DNA of 61,677 nt from an uncultured Parabacteroides sp. (GCA_949298575.1 CASFXH010000012.1:1-61677); one strand, 5' to 3'; shown: positions 26,311 through 35,518, counted from the stretch's first letter. Program-made: numbers and translations. Notes: a model not told the origin generated them from the sequence alone.

Positions 26311-27526
26311 GGCACGAGAGCGCAGAGGGATCAAATACTTCATTCGCGACCGACAAGAGATCATTAACCGTTAATCGATCGATTTGCGCGAATACTTCAG
26401 GTAAGGTTTCATAACGATCATAATGCAAATAGCTTTTCCCTAAACCCAAGAAAAGGCTCTCCCGGTTATCACTCGCCACGCCCAGCTGACCCATGAGCTG
26501 CTTTTTGGCCGCTTCCAATTGGACAGTGGAAAGGCGTTGATTACGTAGTTTGTCCAATTCTTTATAAACTAGTTGCTCCGCTTTTTCCCTATTTTTGGGA
26601 TCCGTACCGAAATAGATCGTCGCCATGCCCGTATCCGTATAAGAGGTCACGTTTGATTCTACGGTATAGACTAGACCATGACGTTCACGAAGCGAAACAT
26701 TCAGCCGGCTGTTCATTCCCGGCCCACCCAGAATATTATTGAGCAAAAAGAGAGGGACACGGCGATCATCATGAAGACTATACCCTTTTCCTCCAATCAA
26801 GACATGCGCTTGGTGCGTATCTCGATGGACCGTCTTCCGACTAATGAAAAATTGTTCAGGGATTAAGCGAGTACGTTCGGCTATCGACCGGTCCACTTCT
26901 CCTAACGATTTGCGAACTTGGTGTTTCAATCGTTCAAAATCCATTCGCCCCATCGAAAAGACGACCATGTTGGCTGGGGCATAATAGCGCTCAAGGAAAG
27001 AACGCCCTTTTGAAGAATTGAAATGACGGAGCGACTTCTCATCGCCTAAAATGGGATGGCCCAGAGCATGTTCTCCAAAAAGCAGATGATCGAACGCGTC
27101 AAAAATCAATTCCGACGGGCTATCCTCATAAGAATTGATCTCATCGAGAATCACGGCTACTTCCTTTTCAATCTCTCGTTCAGGGAAACAAGAATTGATC
27201 ACGAGGTCGGCCATCAGCTCTAAGGCTCGGGCGAAATGTTCCACCATGAAAACGGTATAGACAAATGTTTCTTCTTTCGTGGTATAAGCGTTCAACTCGC
27301 CTCCCACGTTTTCCATTCGATTCAAAATATGCCAAGCGCGACGTTTGGTGGTTCCCTTAAAAAGCATATGCTCTACGAAATGGGCTAAGCCAAACTCGTC
27401 TAATGCCTCATCACGTGCGCCGACATTGACCGCGATGCCACAATAGGCCACAGGCGAATCGACCGGTAGATGGACCAAGCGCAAACCATTGTCGAAAAGA
27501 GCTGTTTGATAGGTTTGAATTTTCAT
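26297..27526 (-). CDS. M16 family zinc metallopeptidase
   Basis: A 409-residue insulinase/processing-peptidase-like enzyme with the inverted zinc motif HxxEH (His49-Glu52-His53 in AHFVEHMLFKGT) and the distal Glu in REIEKEVAVILDEINSYEDSPSE. The second half is the inactive partner domain with the conserved region LRERHGLVYTVESNVTSYTDTGMATIYFGTDP. No signal peptide is seen, so it is probably cytoplasmic. The 3' end overlaps the plus-strand HhH gene by 14 bp. It lies 44 bp after the CPA1 antiporter gene on the same strand. Confidence 0.92.
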   Translation of the reverse strand: MKIQTYQTALFDNGLRLVHLPVDSPVAYCGIAVNVGARDEALDEFGLAHFVEHMLFKGTTKRRAWHILNRMENVGGELNAYTTKEETFVYTVFMVEHFARALELMADLVINSCFPEREIEKEVAVILDEINSYEDSPSELIFDAFDHLLFGEHALGHPILGDEKSLRHFNSSKGRSFLERYYAPANMVVFSMGRMDFERLKHQVRKSLGEVDRSIAERTRLIPEQFFISRKTVHRDTHQAHVLIGGKGYSLHDDRRVPLFLLNNILGGPGMNSRLNVSLRERHGLVYTVESNVTSYTDTGMATIYFGTDPKNREKAEQLVYKELDKLRNQRLSTVQLEAAKKQLMGQLGVASDNRESLFLGLGKSYLHYDRYETLPEVFAQIDRLTVNDLLSVANEVFDPSALSCLIYE

Positions 27527-27570
27527 GTCTTCCTAAAAGCTCGAACCTTTTCCCCACATGATCATCGGGC

Positions 27571-29088
27571 TCAATTTTTCCTCATCGTATAATCGGTTAC
27601 GCCCAACGATTTATAGGCGTCCAAAAGGGCTTGGTCATTATCCGAAATCACGAGGAGAAGGTCATTTTGTTTCAATTCCGTATCCCCTCTGGGAATAAAG
27701 TAACGCCCATCCCGTTTCACCATGACGGCCAACGTATGGTCTGGTAGGGAAAGTTGCATCAACTTATTGCCATGCGCCAAAACAGCGGGAGTCAATTCGA
27801 TTTCGCTCATCACGCTTTTGATTTCTTCCGGCAATTCGATGCCAAACTCATCCTTTCGAGCCGGCTCGTCGATCATCCCAAGCCATTTCGCGGCTTGCGT
27901 TACGGTCGTCCCTTGGATCAGCAGAGAAAGGATCGTGATAAAGAAGACAATGTTGAAAAACATGCTCCCATGGCCGATTCCCGCGATCCAAGGATAGGTC
28001 GCGAAAATGATCGGCACGGCACCACGTAAACCAACCCACGAGATATACAATTTCCCTTTGGTCGAAAAACTCTTGAAAGGAGCCAAGCAAAGGAAGATCG
28101 TCAGCGGACGAGCGATCAGAATCATAAAGACACCCACCAACAATCCGACAGGAGCCACAGGCAACAACTCATGTGGATTTACCAGCAAGCCCAACGTAAG
28201 GAACATGACGATCTGCCACAACCACGCGAAGCCATCGAAAAAGGTCCCTATACTTTTCTTATGCACGATTTTCGCGTTTCCCACGACCAAGCCCGCGATG
28301 TAAACCGCCAAGTAGCCATTGCCTTTGCAAAGCGTAGTGGCCGAAAAAGTAAAGAAGGCTGTCGTTAGCAATAGAATGGGATACAAAGACTCATTATTGA
28401 TATCCAAATGATTGATCAACCAAACGGCAACCATTCCCAAAAGGAAACCAGCAATCGCGCCTACGACTAGCTGAATCACCAATTGGATCGCCGCTGATTG
28501 CAAATCCATGCCACCCACCTGGATCGCGGAAATCAACAATAGCGTCAACATGTAGGCCATCGGGTCGTTACTACCGCTCTCCAATTCCAACGTAGGGCGC
28601 AAACGTTCTTTCAGATAAACGCCTTTACTTCGAAGAATGGAGAAAACCGACGCGGAATCGGTAGACGACATCACCGCCGCCAGCAACATCGATTCCGGTA
28701 TGGTCAAGGTCTCATAGCCCGTCGACCAGAGAAAGACGTAATAGATAAATCCGCCCGTGATCAACGTGGTCAATAACACTCCGACTGTCGCCAAAATCAC
28801 GCCCTCTTTCGCGATCGGCCTGATTTCGGACATCTTCGTATCCATACCGCCGGAAAACAAGATGATACTCAATGCCAACATACCGATGAACTGCGCCGCG
28901 CTCGGGTTGCTGAACTGGATGCCCAAGCCATCACTGCCGAAAAGCATACCCACGCCCAAGAACAGCAACAAGGCCGGGAGCCCGAAACGGAAACCAGCCT
29001 TGCCGGCCACGATACTGAAAAAGAAGATCACGGAAGCTACCAGCAAAACGATCTCCGGGCTTTCTATCAAATGCAAATCTTTAAGCAT
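27571..29088 (-). CDS. Potassium/proton antiporter, CPA1/NhaP2 type with RCK_C domain
   Basis: A 505-residue protein with about 12 membrane segments (residues 10-400) and a cytosolic TrkA-C/RCK_C domain (about 415-495: SLPDHTLAVMVKRDGRYFIPRGDTELKQNDLLLVISD). The ion-binding region LELESGSNDPMAYMLTLLL carries the conserved Asn-Asp pair, preceded by SSTDSASVFSILRSKG. Such proteins exchange K+ (or Na+) for H+ across the inner membrane. A -7-like TAATTTCG lies at 29130-29137. Confidence 0.9.
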   Translation of the reverse strand: MLKDLHLIESPEIVLLVASVIFFFSIVAGKAGFRFGLPALLLFLGVGMLFGSDGLGIQFSNPSAAQFIGMLALSIILFSGGMDTKMSEIRPIAKEGVILATVGVLLTTLITGGFIYYVFLWSTGYETLTIPESMLLAAVMSSTDSASVFSILRSKGVYLKERLRPTLELESGSNDPMAYMLTLLLISAIQVGGMDLQSAAIQLVIQLVVGAIAGFLLGMVAVWLINHLDINNESLYPILLLTTAFFTFSATTLCKGNGYLAVYIAGLVVGNAKIVHKKSIGTFFDGFAWLWQIVMFLTLGLLVNPHELLPVAPVGLLVGVFMILIARPLTIFLCLAPFKSFSTKGKLYISWVGLRGAVPIIFATYPWIAGIGHGSMFFNIVFFITILSLLIQGTTVTQAAKWLGMIDEPARKDEFGIELPEEIKSVMSEIELTPAVLAHGNKLMQLSLPDHTLAVMVKRDGRYFIPRGDTELKQNDLLLVISDNDQALLDAYKSLGVTDYTMRKN

Positions 29089-29129
29089 AAATGTGAATCA
29101 GAAATACGGGATTAGACTGAAATTTGACG

Positions 29130-29137
29130 CGAAATTA
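29130..29137 (-). promoter_or_regulatory. -7-like element for the CPA1 antiporter gene
   Basis: Minus-strand TAATTTCG, 41 bp before the start codon and one base from TAnnTTTG. It is divergent from the promoter at 29213-29220. Confidence 0.4.
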
Positions 29138-29212
29138 CAGAAAAAAGGCGCTAAATCCACATCGACTACAAATAAAAGTACGTCAGAATTCCGACGCTAT
29201 CTGATTATTCTC

Positions 29213-29220
29213 TATTTTTG
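29213..29220 (+). promoter_or_regulatory. -7 promoter element for the transglutaminase-like lipoprotein gene
   Basis: TATTTTTG matches TAnnTTTG, 20 bp upstream of the ATG at 29241. Confidence 0.55.
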
Positions 29221-29240
29221 CGCAAATTAAATTTAACGCT

Positions 29241-31892
29241 ATGAGACGACTTAATCTGCTCCTGTGTCTGATCGCGCTTTTCATGAGCGCCTCTTGCGAC
29301 CGGGAAAAACATTTCATGACCGACAACGCCTACCGTGCGGAGGTCGAGCAAGATTTTCAAGCGAAGCGAAACGCCCTTCCGAACGGCAATCTCTTCGAAG
29401 TTTTTAACGAGTCAATGACGACCCAGGAACGGGAAGCCATGACATTCCTTTACGCCTACATGCCTATCGGCGACATTACGGACTACAGTGGCGACTTTTA
29501 TCTCCGCAATGTCCGGGCCGCGTTCGAGGCGCGCGAGGCGATGCCTTGGGGCGACAGCATCCCCGAGATGATCTTCCGTCATTTCGTCCTCCCTATCCGG
29601 GTCAACAATGAGAATTTGGATGAGAGCCGGATGGTTTTTTATGAAGAACTAAAAGACCGGGTCAAAGGCCTGTCGCTTTATGACGCCGTGTTGGAAGTCA
29701 ACCACTGGTGCCACGAGAAGGTGATTTATACGCCGTCGGACGCCCGTACGAGCTCGCCGCTCGCCTCGGTCAAGACAGCCTACGGGCGTTGTGGTGAAGA
29801 GTCGACCTTCACGGTGGCCGCCCTGCGCTCCGTAGGAATCCCCGCCCGGCAAGTTTATACGCCTCGTTGGGCCCATACGGACGATAACCACGCGTGGGTT
29901 GAGGCTTGGGTCAACGGGAAATGGTACTTCATGGGTGCCTGCGAGCCAGAGCCCATCCTGAATCTTGGTTGGTTCAATGGGCCGGCTTATCGGGGCATGC
30001 TGATGCATACGAAAGTATTCGGTAAATACCACGGGCCGGAAGAGGTCATGGAGCGGACCGACGGTTACACGGAAATCAACGTGATCGACAATTACGCGCC
30101 GTCGGCTAAGGCCCAGATCACGATCACCGATGAGGCGGGGCAACCGGTTGAGGGAGCGCTCGTCGAGTTCAAGATTTATAACTACGCGGAATTCAATACG
30201 GTCGCCCGAAAGACGAGCGACGCGAACGGCCAGTGCGCCCTCTCCGCCGGCAAAGGCGACATGCTCGTCTGGGCCAGCAAGGACGGTCGCTTCGGTTTCC
30301 GGAAAGTCTCTTTCGGGAAAGACAGCGACGTGACAATCGCCCTCAATAAAAAACCAGGCGACACGGAAACCCTCGAGTTGGACATCGTGCCGCCCGTCGA
30401 TGGCGCCATCCCCGCGGAGGTGACGCCTGAGCAAAAGGAAGCCAACGCTCAACGCCTCCTGAAAGAAGACGAGATCCGCAACGCCTATGTCGCCACTTTC
30501 TATACGCCCGAGAAGGCGGAGGCTCTGGCTAAAGAGCTGGGCACCGACGCGGAAAAGACCACGGCCTACCTTGTCGGCAGCCGGGGCAACCACGCCGAGA
30601 TCGAGCGCTTCCTGCGCGACAATAAAGGGAACGCCCGCGCGATGGCCCTCCTGGGTGTCATCTCCGCGAAAGATTTGCGCGACACGCCGGCCAGCGTCCT
30701 CAATGATCACTTGGGCAACACCCCCGCCGTCGAGGGCCTTTCGGAAGAGCTTTACATGAATTACGTGATGAACCCGCGTGTGCGCAACGAATTCCTCACG
30801 CCCTATAAATCGTTCTTCAAGAATTACTTCGATTCATCGGTCAAAGAGCCGCTCGCCCTTGTCGAGTGGGTGAAGGAAAATATCGCGATCAACGACGCCC
30901 TCAACGCCCAACGGATACCCATCATGCCCATCGGCGTCTGGAAGGCACGGGTGGCCGATGAGGGATCACGCGACATTTTCTTCGTCGCCGTCGCCCGTAG
31001 CTTGGGCATTCCCGCGCGTGTGGAACCGGTCGCCCAGAAGATCCAATATTATGATATGGACGCGAAGCGATGGATGGACGTCGATTTCGCCGCCGCCCAG
31101 CCCGTCAGCGCGGCGCAAGGCAAGGTCGTCGCTTCCTACAAGCCCATCAAGGCGCTTGAGAACCCGAAATATTACAGCCACTTCACCATCGCCAAAGTAC
31201 AGCCTGAAGGAACGCTCCAGACCCTCGACTTCTCGAGCGGGACGAATGTGGATATGGGCTTGGGCGACACCTGGGCGGGCCTCCTGAAGCGACCGCTCAG
31301 CATCGACGAGGGCAACTACATGCTCGTCACCGGCACCCGCATGGCGAAGGGCGGCGTCTTGGCCGAGATGACGTTCTTCAACGTCGAGGCCGGCAAGACC
31401 TCCCCGATCAAGCTCGAGATGCGCGAGAGCAAGGACGAGATTCAAGTCATCGGCAACTTCAACTCCGAGAATAAGTTCCGGACGACCGACGGCGCCGAGA
31501 CCAGTCTCCTGGCCACCACCGGCCGGGGCTACTACATCGTCGCCATCCTCGGCGCTCGCCAAGAGCCGACCAACCACGCGATGCGCGATATCGCCGCCGT
31601 GAAAGACCAGCTCGAGGAATGGGGCCGCGGCATCGTCCTCCTCTTCCCCGACGAGAAGAGCTACAAGAGTTTCGACGCCAACGAGTTTGGAACCCTCCCG
31701 TCGACGATCACCTATGGCATCGACATGGACGGGAAGATCCAGGCCGAAATGGTCAGCGCCATGAAGCTGGCCAACGCGCATAGCTTGCCGATCTTCCTCA
31801 TCGCCGACACGTTCAACCGCGTCGTCTTCGTCTCGCAAGGCTATACGATCGGCCTTGGCGAGCAACTCATGCAAGTGATCCACAAGCTGTAG
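29241..31892 (+). CDS. Multidomain transglutaminase-like lipoprotein
   Basis: An 883-residue lipoprotein (lipobox SASC, Cys19). A transglutaminase-core domain spans about 140-245 with Cys184 (YGRCGEES) and His217 (DNHAWVEAW). The usual third-residue phrase VDP is replaced by ACEPEP. A carboxypeptidase-regulatory/Ig-like beta domain follows (about 290-370, ITITDEAGQPVEGALVEFK). A second, degenerate transglutaminase-like segment is near 560-620 (FFVAVARSLGIPARVEPV, no Cys). The C-terminal 120 residues look thioredoxin-like without a CxxC. It may be a surface peptidase or binding protein; function unknown. A strong terminator follows. Confidence 0.82.
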   Translation: MRRLNLLLCLIALFMSASCDREKHFMTDNAYRAEVEQDFQAKRNALPNGNLFEVFNESMTTQEREAMTFLYAYMPIGDITDYSGDFYLRNVRAAFEAREAMPWGDSIPEMIFRHFVLPIRVNNENLDESRMVFYEELKDRVKGLSLYDAVLEVNHWCHEKVIYTPSDARTSSPLASVKTAYGRCGEESTFTVAALRSVGIPARQVYTPRWAHTDDNHAWVEAWVNGKWYFMGACEPEPILNLGWFNGPAYRGMLMHTKVFGKYHGPEEVMERTDGYTEINVIDNYAPSAKAQITITDEAGQPVEGALVEFKIYNYAEFNTVARKTSDANGQCALSAGKGDMLVWASKDGRFGFRKVSFGKDSDVTIALNKKPGDTETLELDIVPPVDGAIPAEVTPEQKEANAQRLLKEDEIRNAYVATFYTPEKAEALAKELGTDAEKTTAYLVGSRGNHAEIERFLRDNKGNARAMALLGVISAKDLRDTPASVLNDHLGNTPAVEGLSEELYMNYVMNPRVRNEFLTPYKSFFKNYFDSSVKEPLALVEWVKENIAINDALNAQRIPIMPIGVWKARVADEGSRDIFFVAVARSLGIPARVEPVAQKIQYYDMDAKRWMDVDFAAAQPVSAAQGKVVASYKPIKALENPKYYSHFTIAKVQPEGTLQTLDFSSGTNVDMGLGDTWAGLLKRPLSIDEGNYMLVTGTRMAKGGVLAEMTFFNVEAGKTSPIKLEMRESKDEIQVIGNFNSENKFRTTDGAETSLLATTGRGYYIVAILGARQEPTNHAMRDIAAVKDQLEEWGRGIVLLFPDEKSYKSFDANEFGTLPSTITYGIDMDGKIQAEMVSAMKLANAHSLPIFLIADTFNRVVFVSQGYTIGLGEQLMQVIHKL

Positions 31893-31920
31893 GCGAAAGC
31901 GACAGCTGAAAAAACGCCCT

Positions 31921-31954
31921 CCCCCGGCCCGCGAGCGAGCCGGGGGATTTTTTT
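31921..31954 (+). terminator. Rho-independent terminator after the transglutaminase-like gene
   Basis: A perfect 8-bp GC stem: CCCCCGGC (31921-31928) pairs with GCCGGGGG (31939-31946). It is followed by A and seven T (31948-31954). It starts 28 bp after the stop codon and touches the first degenerate unit of array D. Confidence 0.93.
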
Positions 31955-31997
31955 GCCCGCTCTCCGCGTCGACAACAAAAAAACGAGTGTTTCTTTT

Positions 31998-32195
31998 TTG
32001 CCCGCGGTTGAGGGCGAAAAGAAAAGCGTGCCGGATTTATTGCCCGCAGTTGAGGGCGGAAAAGAAAGCATGCCGGATTTATTGCCCGCGGTTGAGGGCG
32101 GAAAAGAAAGCGTGCCGGATTTATTGCCCGCGGTTGAGGGCAGAAAGAAAAGCATGCCGGATTTATTGCCCGCGGTTGAGGGCGGAAAGAAAAAG
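31998..32195. repeat. Tandem array D, 42-bp unit, about 5 copies
   Basis: The anchor TTGCCCG recurs at 31998, 32040, 32082, 32124 and 32166, an exact 42-bp period; a degenerate copy starts 45 bp earlier at 31953. Each unit has GCCC and GGGC arms around a Pu/Py-asymmetric A/G-rich stretch. Because 42 is a multiple of 3, frames stay open as 14-residue peptide repeats on both strands. There is no ATG start and the array follows a terminator, so it is not called as coding. The rest of the gap 31955-32287 shows no gene. Confidence 0.93.
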
Positions 32196-32287
32196 GCCAA
32201 ATTCTTATTTTCATCATCCAAAAGCACAAAAAACGCGTTTTCTCTTGCGCGATCCAAAAAATAGCCCGAACTTCGTCCTGCTCAAAA

Positions 32288-32767
32288 ATGACGACAAGAA
32301 TTATGAAATGGTCTTTTATCAAACCGGAAGAGATCGCCATCTCGTTGCTGAAAGAAAAGCTGGTGACAAACGACGAGGGCTGGATGCGTTGGGAAGCCCT
32401 GCCGCGGACCGCGCCCCCGACAGGTTGCTTCATCTTCGACCACTTCCTGAGGATTTTGGAGACCACGACGTTGCGCGACCATCGGGTGGTGGCCCAGCGG
32501 CTAGGCGTCAGGCCTATAGACCTGGAAGGCTTGCTGCGCATGATGACCGGCATGGGCGGGCGCGAGTTCATCAACAGCTACCGCCTCGCCCAAGCGCGCG
32601 AGCTGATGCGTTACACCGACCTCGCGCTCGACGAGGTGGGCAAGCGGTGCGGTTTTCCCACGGCGGCGCATCTCTCGTCGCTCTTCAGGCTGCACGTCGG
32701 CTGCTCGCCCATGAAATACCGGGCGCGACACCGGCCCGATAATTATCAGAGCCTTTATCGCTGGTAA
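32288..32767 (+). CDS. Small AraC-type HTH regulator
   Basis: A 159-residue protein whose C-terminal 100 residues match the double-HTH AraC/XylS DNA-binding domain. The first helices are RVVAQRLGVRPIDLEGLLRMMTGMGGREFINSYRLAQARELM. The second unit is TDLALDEVGKRCGFPTAAHLSSLFRLHVGCSPMKYR. The short N-terminal part (about 60 residues) is not a known ligand domain, so it is smaller than typical AraC proteins. A start at 32303 (MKWSF) is also possible. It is 4 bp before the methyltransferase gene, suggesting one transcript. The regulated genes are unknown. Confidence 0.8.
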   Translation: MTTRIMKWSFIKPEEIAISLLKEKLVTNDEGWMRWEALPRTAPPTGCFIFDHFLRILETTTLRDHRVVAQRLGVRPIDLEGLLRMMTGMGGREFINSYRLAQARELMRYTDLALDEVGKRCGFPTAAHLSSLFRLHVGCSPMKYRARHRPDNYQSLYRW

Positions 32768-32771
32768 ACAA

Positions 32772-33527
32772 ATGAAAACAGGATTATTGCAACTGGAACT
32801 CTGTCGCGCCTGCCGCTTCTTCCGCCATCACGGAGGGCACGGCGTGCATTCCCCCTTCGCTTACCGCCTCATCACGGAGGTCATCAACGAACGGAGGGGC
32901 TATTATGGTTACGATGACATCGCCCTCGTCCGCAAGCAATTATACCAGGACAGCCTGCCGGAAATCCGCCCGGGCCACCCCTCCGACCGCTGGCCTCTGG
33001 GGATGATCGCGCGCCGCGGGGCCATCTCGCCCAAACAAGGCAAGCTGCTTTTCCGGCTCGCCAATTTCATGGGCGCTCGGCGGATCGTCCAGCTCGGCTC
33101 GGGTATCGGGCTGGCGTCGCTCTATCTGACCTATCCCTCGCGGGAAGCTCGTTGCGTCGTGATCGAGCGGGACAAGTCGTGGGCGAAAATCGCCCAGAAT
33201 GTTTACGAGCGCTGGGGACGTGACGCGATCTGTCTCGTACCCAGCCTTGATAATTTGCCGGACGAATGGGGACGTATTGACCTGCTCGTCCTGACCTCGA
33301 CGGTCAGCGTCGAGGAGGCCCGGCAGGCTATCGAGCGCGTGACCCCTCGTCTCCAAGGGAAAGGCATGATCGTCGTCGAGGGTCTTCGGACCGACAAGAC
33401 CCGGCTCGCCTTCTGGCGTTGGCTGACCGAGCGGGAAGAAATGACGGTGACGGTCGACCTTTGCGCTACGGGCATCGCCATCCTCGATACTAAATTGCAT
33501 AAAAAGAATTACAAGATCTATTTTTAA
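32772..33527 (+). CDS. Class I SAM-dependent methyltransferase (O-methyltransferase-like)
   Basis: A 251-residue protein with a Rossmann-like methyltransferase core. The SAM motif is VQLGSGIGLASLYLTYP (about 111-127), followed by the acidic strand end CVVIERDKSWAKIAQNVYERWG and a later ligand-loop region GRIDLLVLTST. The N-terminal FRHHGGHGVHSPFAYRLITEVI occurs in a Bacteroidetes-specific branch of these proteins. The substrate is unknown. It lies between the AraC-type gene (4 bp) and the cobalamin adenosyltransferase gene (4 bp), so all three are probably co-transcribed. Confidence 0.8.
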   Translation: MKTGLLQLELCRACRFFRHHGGHGVHSPFAYRLITEVINERRGYYGYDDIALVRKQLYQDSLPEIRPGHPSDRWPLGMIARRGAISPKQGKLLFRLANFMGARRIVQLGSGIGLASLYLTYPSREARCVVIERDKSWAKIAQNVYERWGRDAICLVPSLDNLPDEWGRIDLLVLTSTVSVEEARQAIERVTPRLQGKGMIVVEGLRTDKTRLAFWRWLTEREEMTVTVDLCATGIAILDTKLHKKNYKIYF

Positions 33528-33531
33528 TCAT

Positions 33532-34095
33532 ATGGAAAAAAGCAAGCTATACACAGGAACGGGCGACCGGGGGACTACGTCACTCGTCGGTGGCCAACGC
33601 GTCTCAAAGGCCCATCAACGGATCGAGAGCTACGGCACGATCGATGAATTGAATGCCTTCATCGGCCTGTTGCTCACGTCGCTCGACGAGGAAGCCGACA
33701 CGACTTTCCTCTCATTCATCCAACACAAGCTATTCACGATCGGTTCCTACCTGGCCACCGACCCGACAACGACCGAGATCCGCGTCGAGAGCCGGGTGAC
33801 GACGGAAAGCATCCGCCGCGTCGAGCGCGAGATCGACCGCCTCGACCAAGCGCTTCCCCAGCTGCGCCACTTCGTTCTCCCCGGAGGGTGTCGCTCGGCA
33901 TCGCTGGCGCACGTCTGCCGGACTGTCTGCCGCCGCGCCGAACGCCAAGTTTACCGTTTGGCGGAGAACGCGTCTGTAGAGGATAATACGCTGATATTCA
34001 TAAACAGGCTGTCTGATTATTTCTTTGTCCTGGCTCGCAAGGAATGCTTGAAGAACGAGGGGAAAGAAATTATTTGGGATTCCTCTTGCGATTAA
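33532..34095 (+). CDS. Cob(I)yrinic acid a,c-diamide adenosyltransferase, PduO type
   Basis: A 187-residue trimeric corrinoid adenosyltransferase that makes adenosylcobalamin from cob(I)alamin and ATP. The N-terminal ATP motif is YTGTGDRGTTSLVGG, followed by RIESYGTIDELNAFIGLL. The C-terminal hallmark is VCRTVCRRAERQVYRLA then INRLSDYFFVLAR. It belongs to the PduO family, not CobA/BtuR. No other B12 genes are nearby. Confidence 0.95.
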   Translation: MEKSKLYTGTGDRGTTSLVGGQRVSKAHQRIESYGTIDELNAFIGLLLTSLDEEADTTFLSFIQHKLFTIGSYLATDPTTTEIRVESRVTTESIRRVEREIDRLDQALPQLRHFVLPGGCRSASLAHVCRTVCRRAERQVYRLAENASVEDNTLIFINRLSDYFFVLARKECLKNEGKEIIWDSSCD

Positions 34096-34108
34096 TAAAT
34101 AAAACTCT

Positions 34109-34116
34109 ATTTTCGC
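34109..34116 (+). promoter_or_regulatory. -7-like element for the DUF2795 gene
   Basis: TATTTTCG ends only 7 bp before the ATG at 34124, so a transcript from it would be nearly leaderless. Confidence 0.4.
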
Positions 34117-34123
34117 GGGAAAA

Positions 34124-34387
34124 ATGAGAACCTATCGCTTCGGCGATATTAAATCTAGACAACTTATGTATTGGACATTAGAGTTAGCATCCAAATTGGA
34201 AGACGCGCCTTGGCCCGCGACCAAGGATGAGTTAATCGATTACGCCCAACGTTCCGGCGCGCCACTAGAAGTGATCGAGAACCTTCAGGAAATGGAAGAC
34301 GAGGGAGAAATCTACGAGTGCATGGAAGACATCTGGCCAGATTATCCCAGCAAAGAGGATTTCTTTTTCAACGAGGAGGAGTATTAA
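34124..34387 (+). CDS. DUF2795 small acidic protein
   Basis: An 87-residue acidic protein matching DUF2795: YWTLELASKLEDAPWPATKDELIDYAQRSGAPLEVIENLQ, then an Asp/Glu-rich tail ending FFFNEEEY. The function is unknown. It is followed by a rho-independent terminator and preceded by the cobalamin adenosyltransferase gene with a 28-bp gap. Confidence 0.85.
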   Translation: MRTYRFGDIKSRQLMYWTLELASKLEDAPWPATKDELIDYAQRSGAPLEVIENLQEMEDEGEIYECMEDIWPDYPSKEDFFFNEEEY

Positions 34388-34427
34388 TCCACGTCCTGAG
34401 CTCAAGATCTAGAACGGCAAAAGAATA

Positions 34428-34471
34428 AACGAGGTCATGAGGCTACAAACCTCCAGCCTCGTTCTTTTTTT
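34428..34471 (+). terminator. Rho-independent terminator after the DUF2795 gene
   Basis: The outer stem AACGAGG (34428-34434) pairs with CCTCGTT (34457-34463) and encloses a second small stem GAGG/CCTC. It is followed by C and seven T (34465-34471). It separates the DUF2795 unit from the T9SS operon. Confidence 0.88.
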
Positions 34472-34567
34472 ACGCGAAAAGACGGACGAACGCGCGTGCT
34501 TACGCAATTTTTAATGCCCTCTCCCGTTGTTATCCAATAAACGAAAAGAGAAAGAACTAGAAACGAA

Positions 34568-35518
34568 TTGATGAGAAGACCCCTTCTTTTGGCGATCCTG
34601 TTGTTGCTGACTTGCGCCTATGCCGCGCGAGCCCAGTACGACGTGCGCCTCAGTCAATATTTCCTGGCGAAACCTTATTACAACCCCGCCTCCGCCGGTT
34701 CCGACGAGGACTTGAACATCTTGGCGCTGGCCCGTTTGGAATGGATCGGGATCGAGGGAGCTCCCCTTTCGTTTTTCGCCATGGCCGACATGCCGCTCAC
34801 GTTGGGGAAAACACGGCACGGTGTGGGTGTCGTCTTGATGACCGAATCGATCGGCCTTTTCCAAAATACGCACGTCGGCCTGCAATACGCTTACAAGCAG
34901 AACCTTTGGGGCGGTGTCCTCAGTGGAGGCCTGCAAATCGGCCTTGTCAACCAATCCTTCGACGGCAGCCAAGTGGAGATGGTCGAGTCTGAATACCACC
35001 AGCAGACCGACGAAGCCATCCCGACCTCTCAAGTGAGCGGCATGGGCTTCGACATGAATTTCGGCATTTATTACACCCATAAGCGTTTCTACGCCGGTGT
35101 CGGCATGGCGCACCTCATCGAGCCGGAACTTCAGCTCGACGAGAACGCTTACAGCTACATCGGGCGGACACTTAATTTTATGGGAGGATACAATATCTCT
35201 TTAAGCAATCCGTTATTTGAATTGCAGCCTTCGGTATTCCTGCTGACCGACTTCCAAAGTTTTCACACGGATATCACCGCGAGGCTCGAGTATAACAAGA
35301 TGTTTAACGGAGGGGTCTCCTACCGGGTCAATGAATCGGTCGGGTTGATGTTTGGCGTGAAAATCGGCCGTTTCCAAGCGGGTTACGCCTACGATTTCCC
35401 GATCACGGCGTTAGGTCAGGCATCGAGTGGCAGCCATGAGCTGTGCGTCCGTTATTCCTTGAAATTGAAAAAGACAAAAACAGGCAAGAATCGACACAAA
35501 AGCGTACGCATTTTATAG
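34568..35518 (+). CDS. porP: Type IX secretion system outer membrane protein PorP/SprF family
   Basis: A 316-residue outer-membrane beta-barrel protein with a signal peptide (about 1-22) and the family start AQYDVRLSQYFLAKPYYNPASAGSDED. The C-terminal half has alternating barrel strands ending GSHELCVRYSLKLKK. PorP/SprF proteins link the T9SS to the surface. It is the first gene of porP-K-L-M-N, with 3 bp to porK, the order known from Porphyromonas gingivalis and, as sprF-like/gldKLMN, Flavobacterium. Confidence 0.93.
   Translation: MMRRPLLLAILLLLTCAYAARAQYDVRLSQYFLAKPYYNPASAGSDEDLNILALARLEWIGIEGAPLSFFAMADMPLTLGKTRHGVGVVLMTESIGLFQNTHVGLQYAYKQNLWGGVLSGGLQIGLVNQSFDGSQVEMVESEYHQQTDEAIPTSQVSGMGFDMNFGIYYTHKRFYAGVGMAHLIEPELQLDENAYSYIGRTLNFMGGYNISLSNPLFELQPSVFLLTDFQSFHTDITARLEYNKMFNGGVSYRVNESVGLMFGVKIGRFQAGYAYDFPITALGQASSGSHELCVRYSLKLKKTKTGKNRHKSVRIL

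Noticed and set aside
31953-32264. ORF of 14-residue repeats on the plus strand and a similar one on the minus strand
   Set aside because: No ATG start and located right after a strong terminator. Openness on both strands comes from a 42-bp unit that is a multiple of 3.
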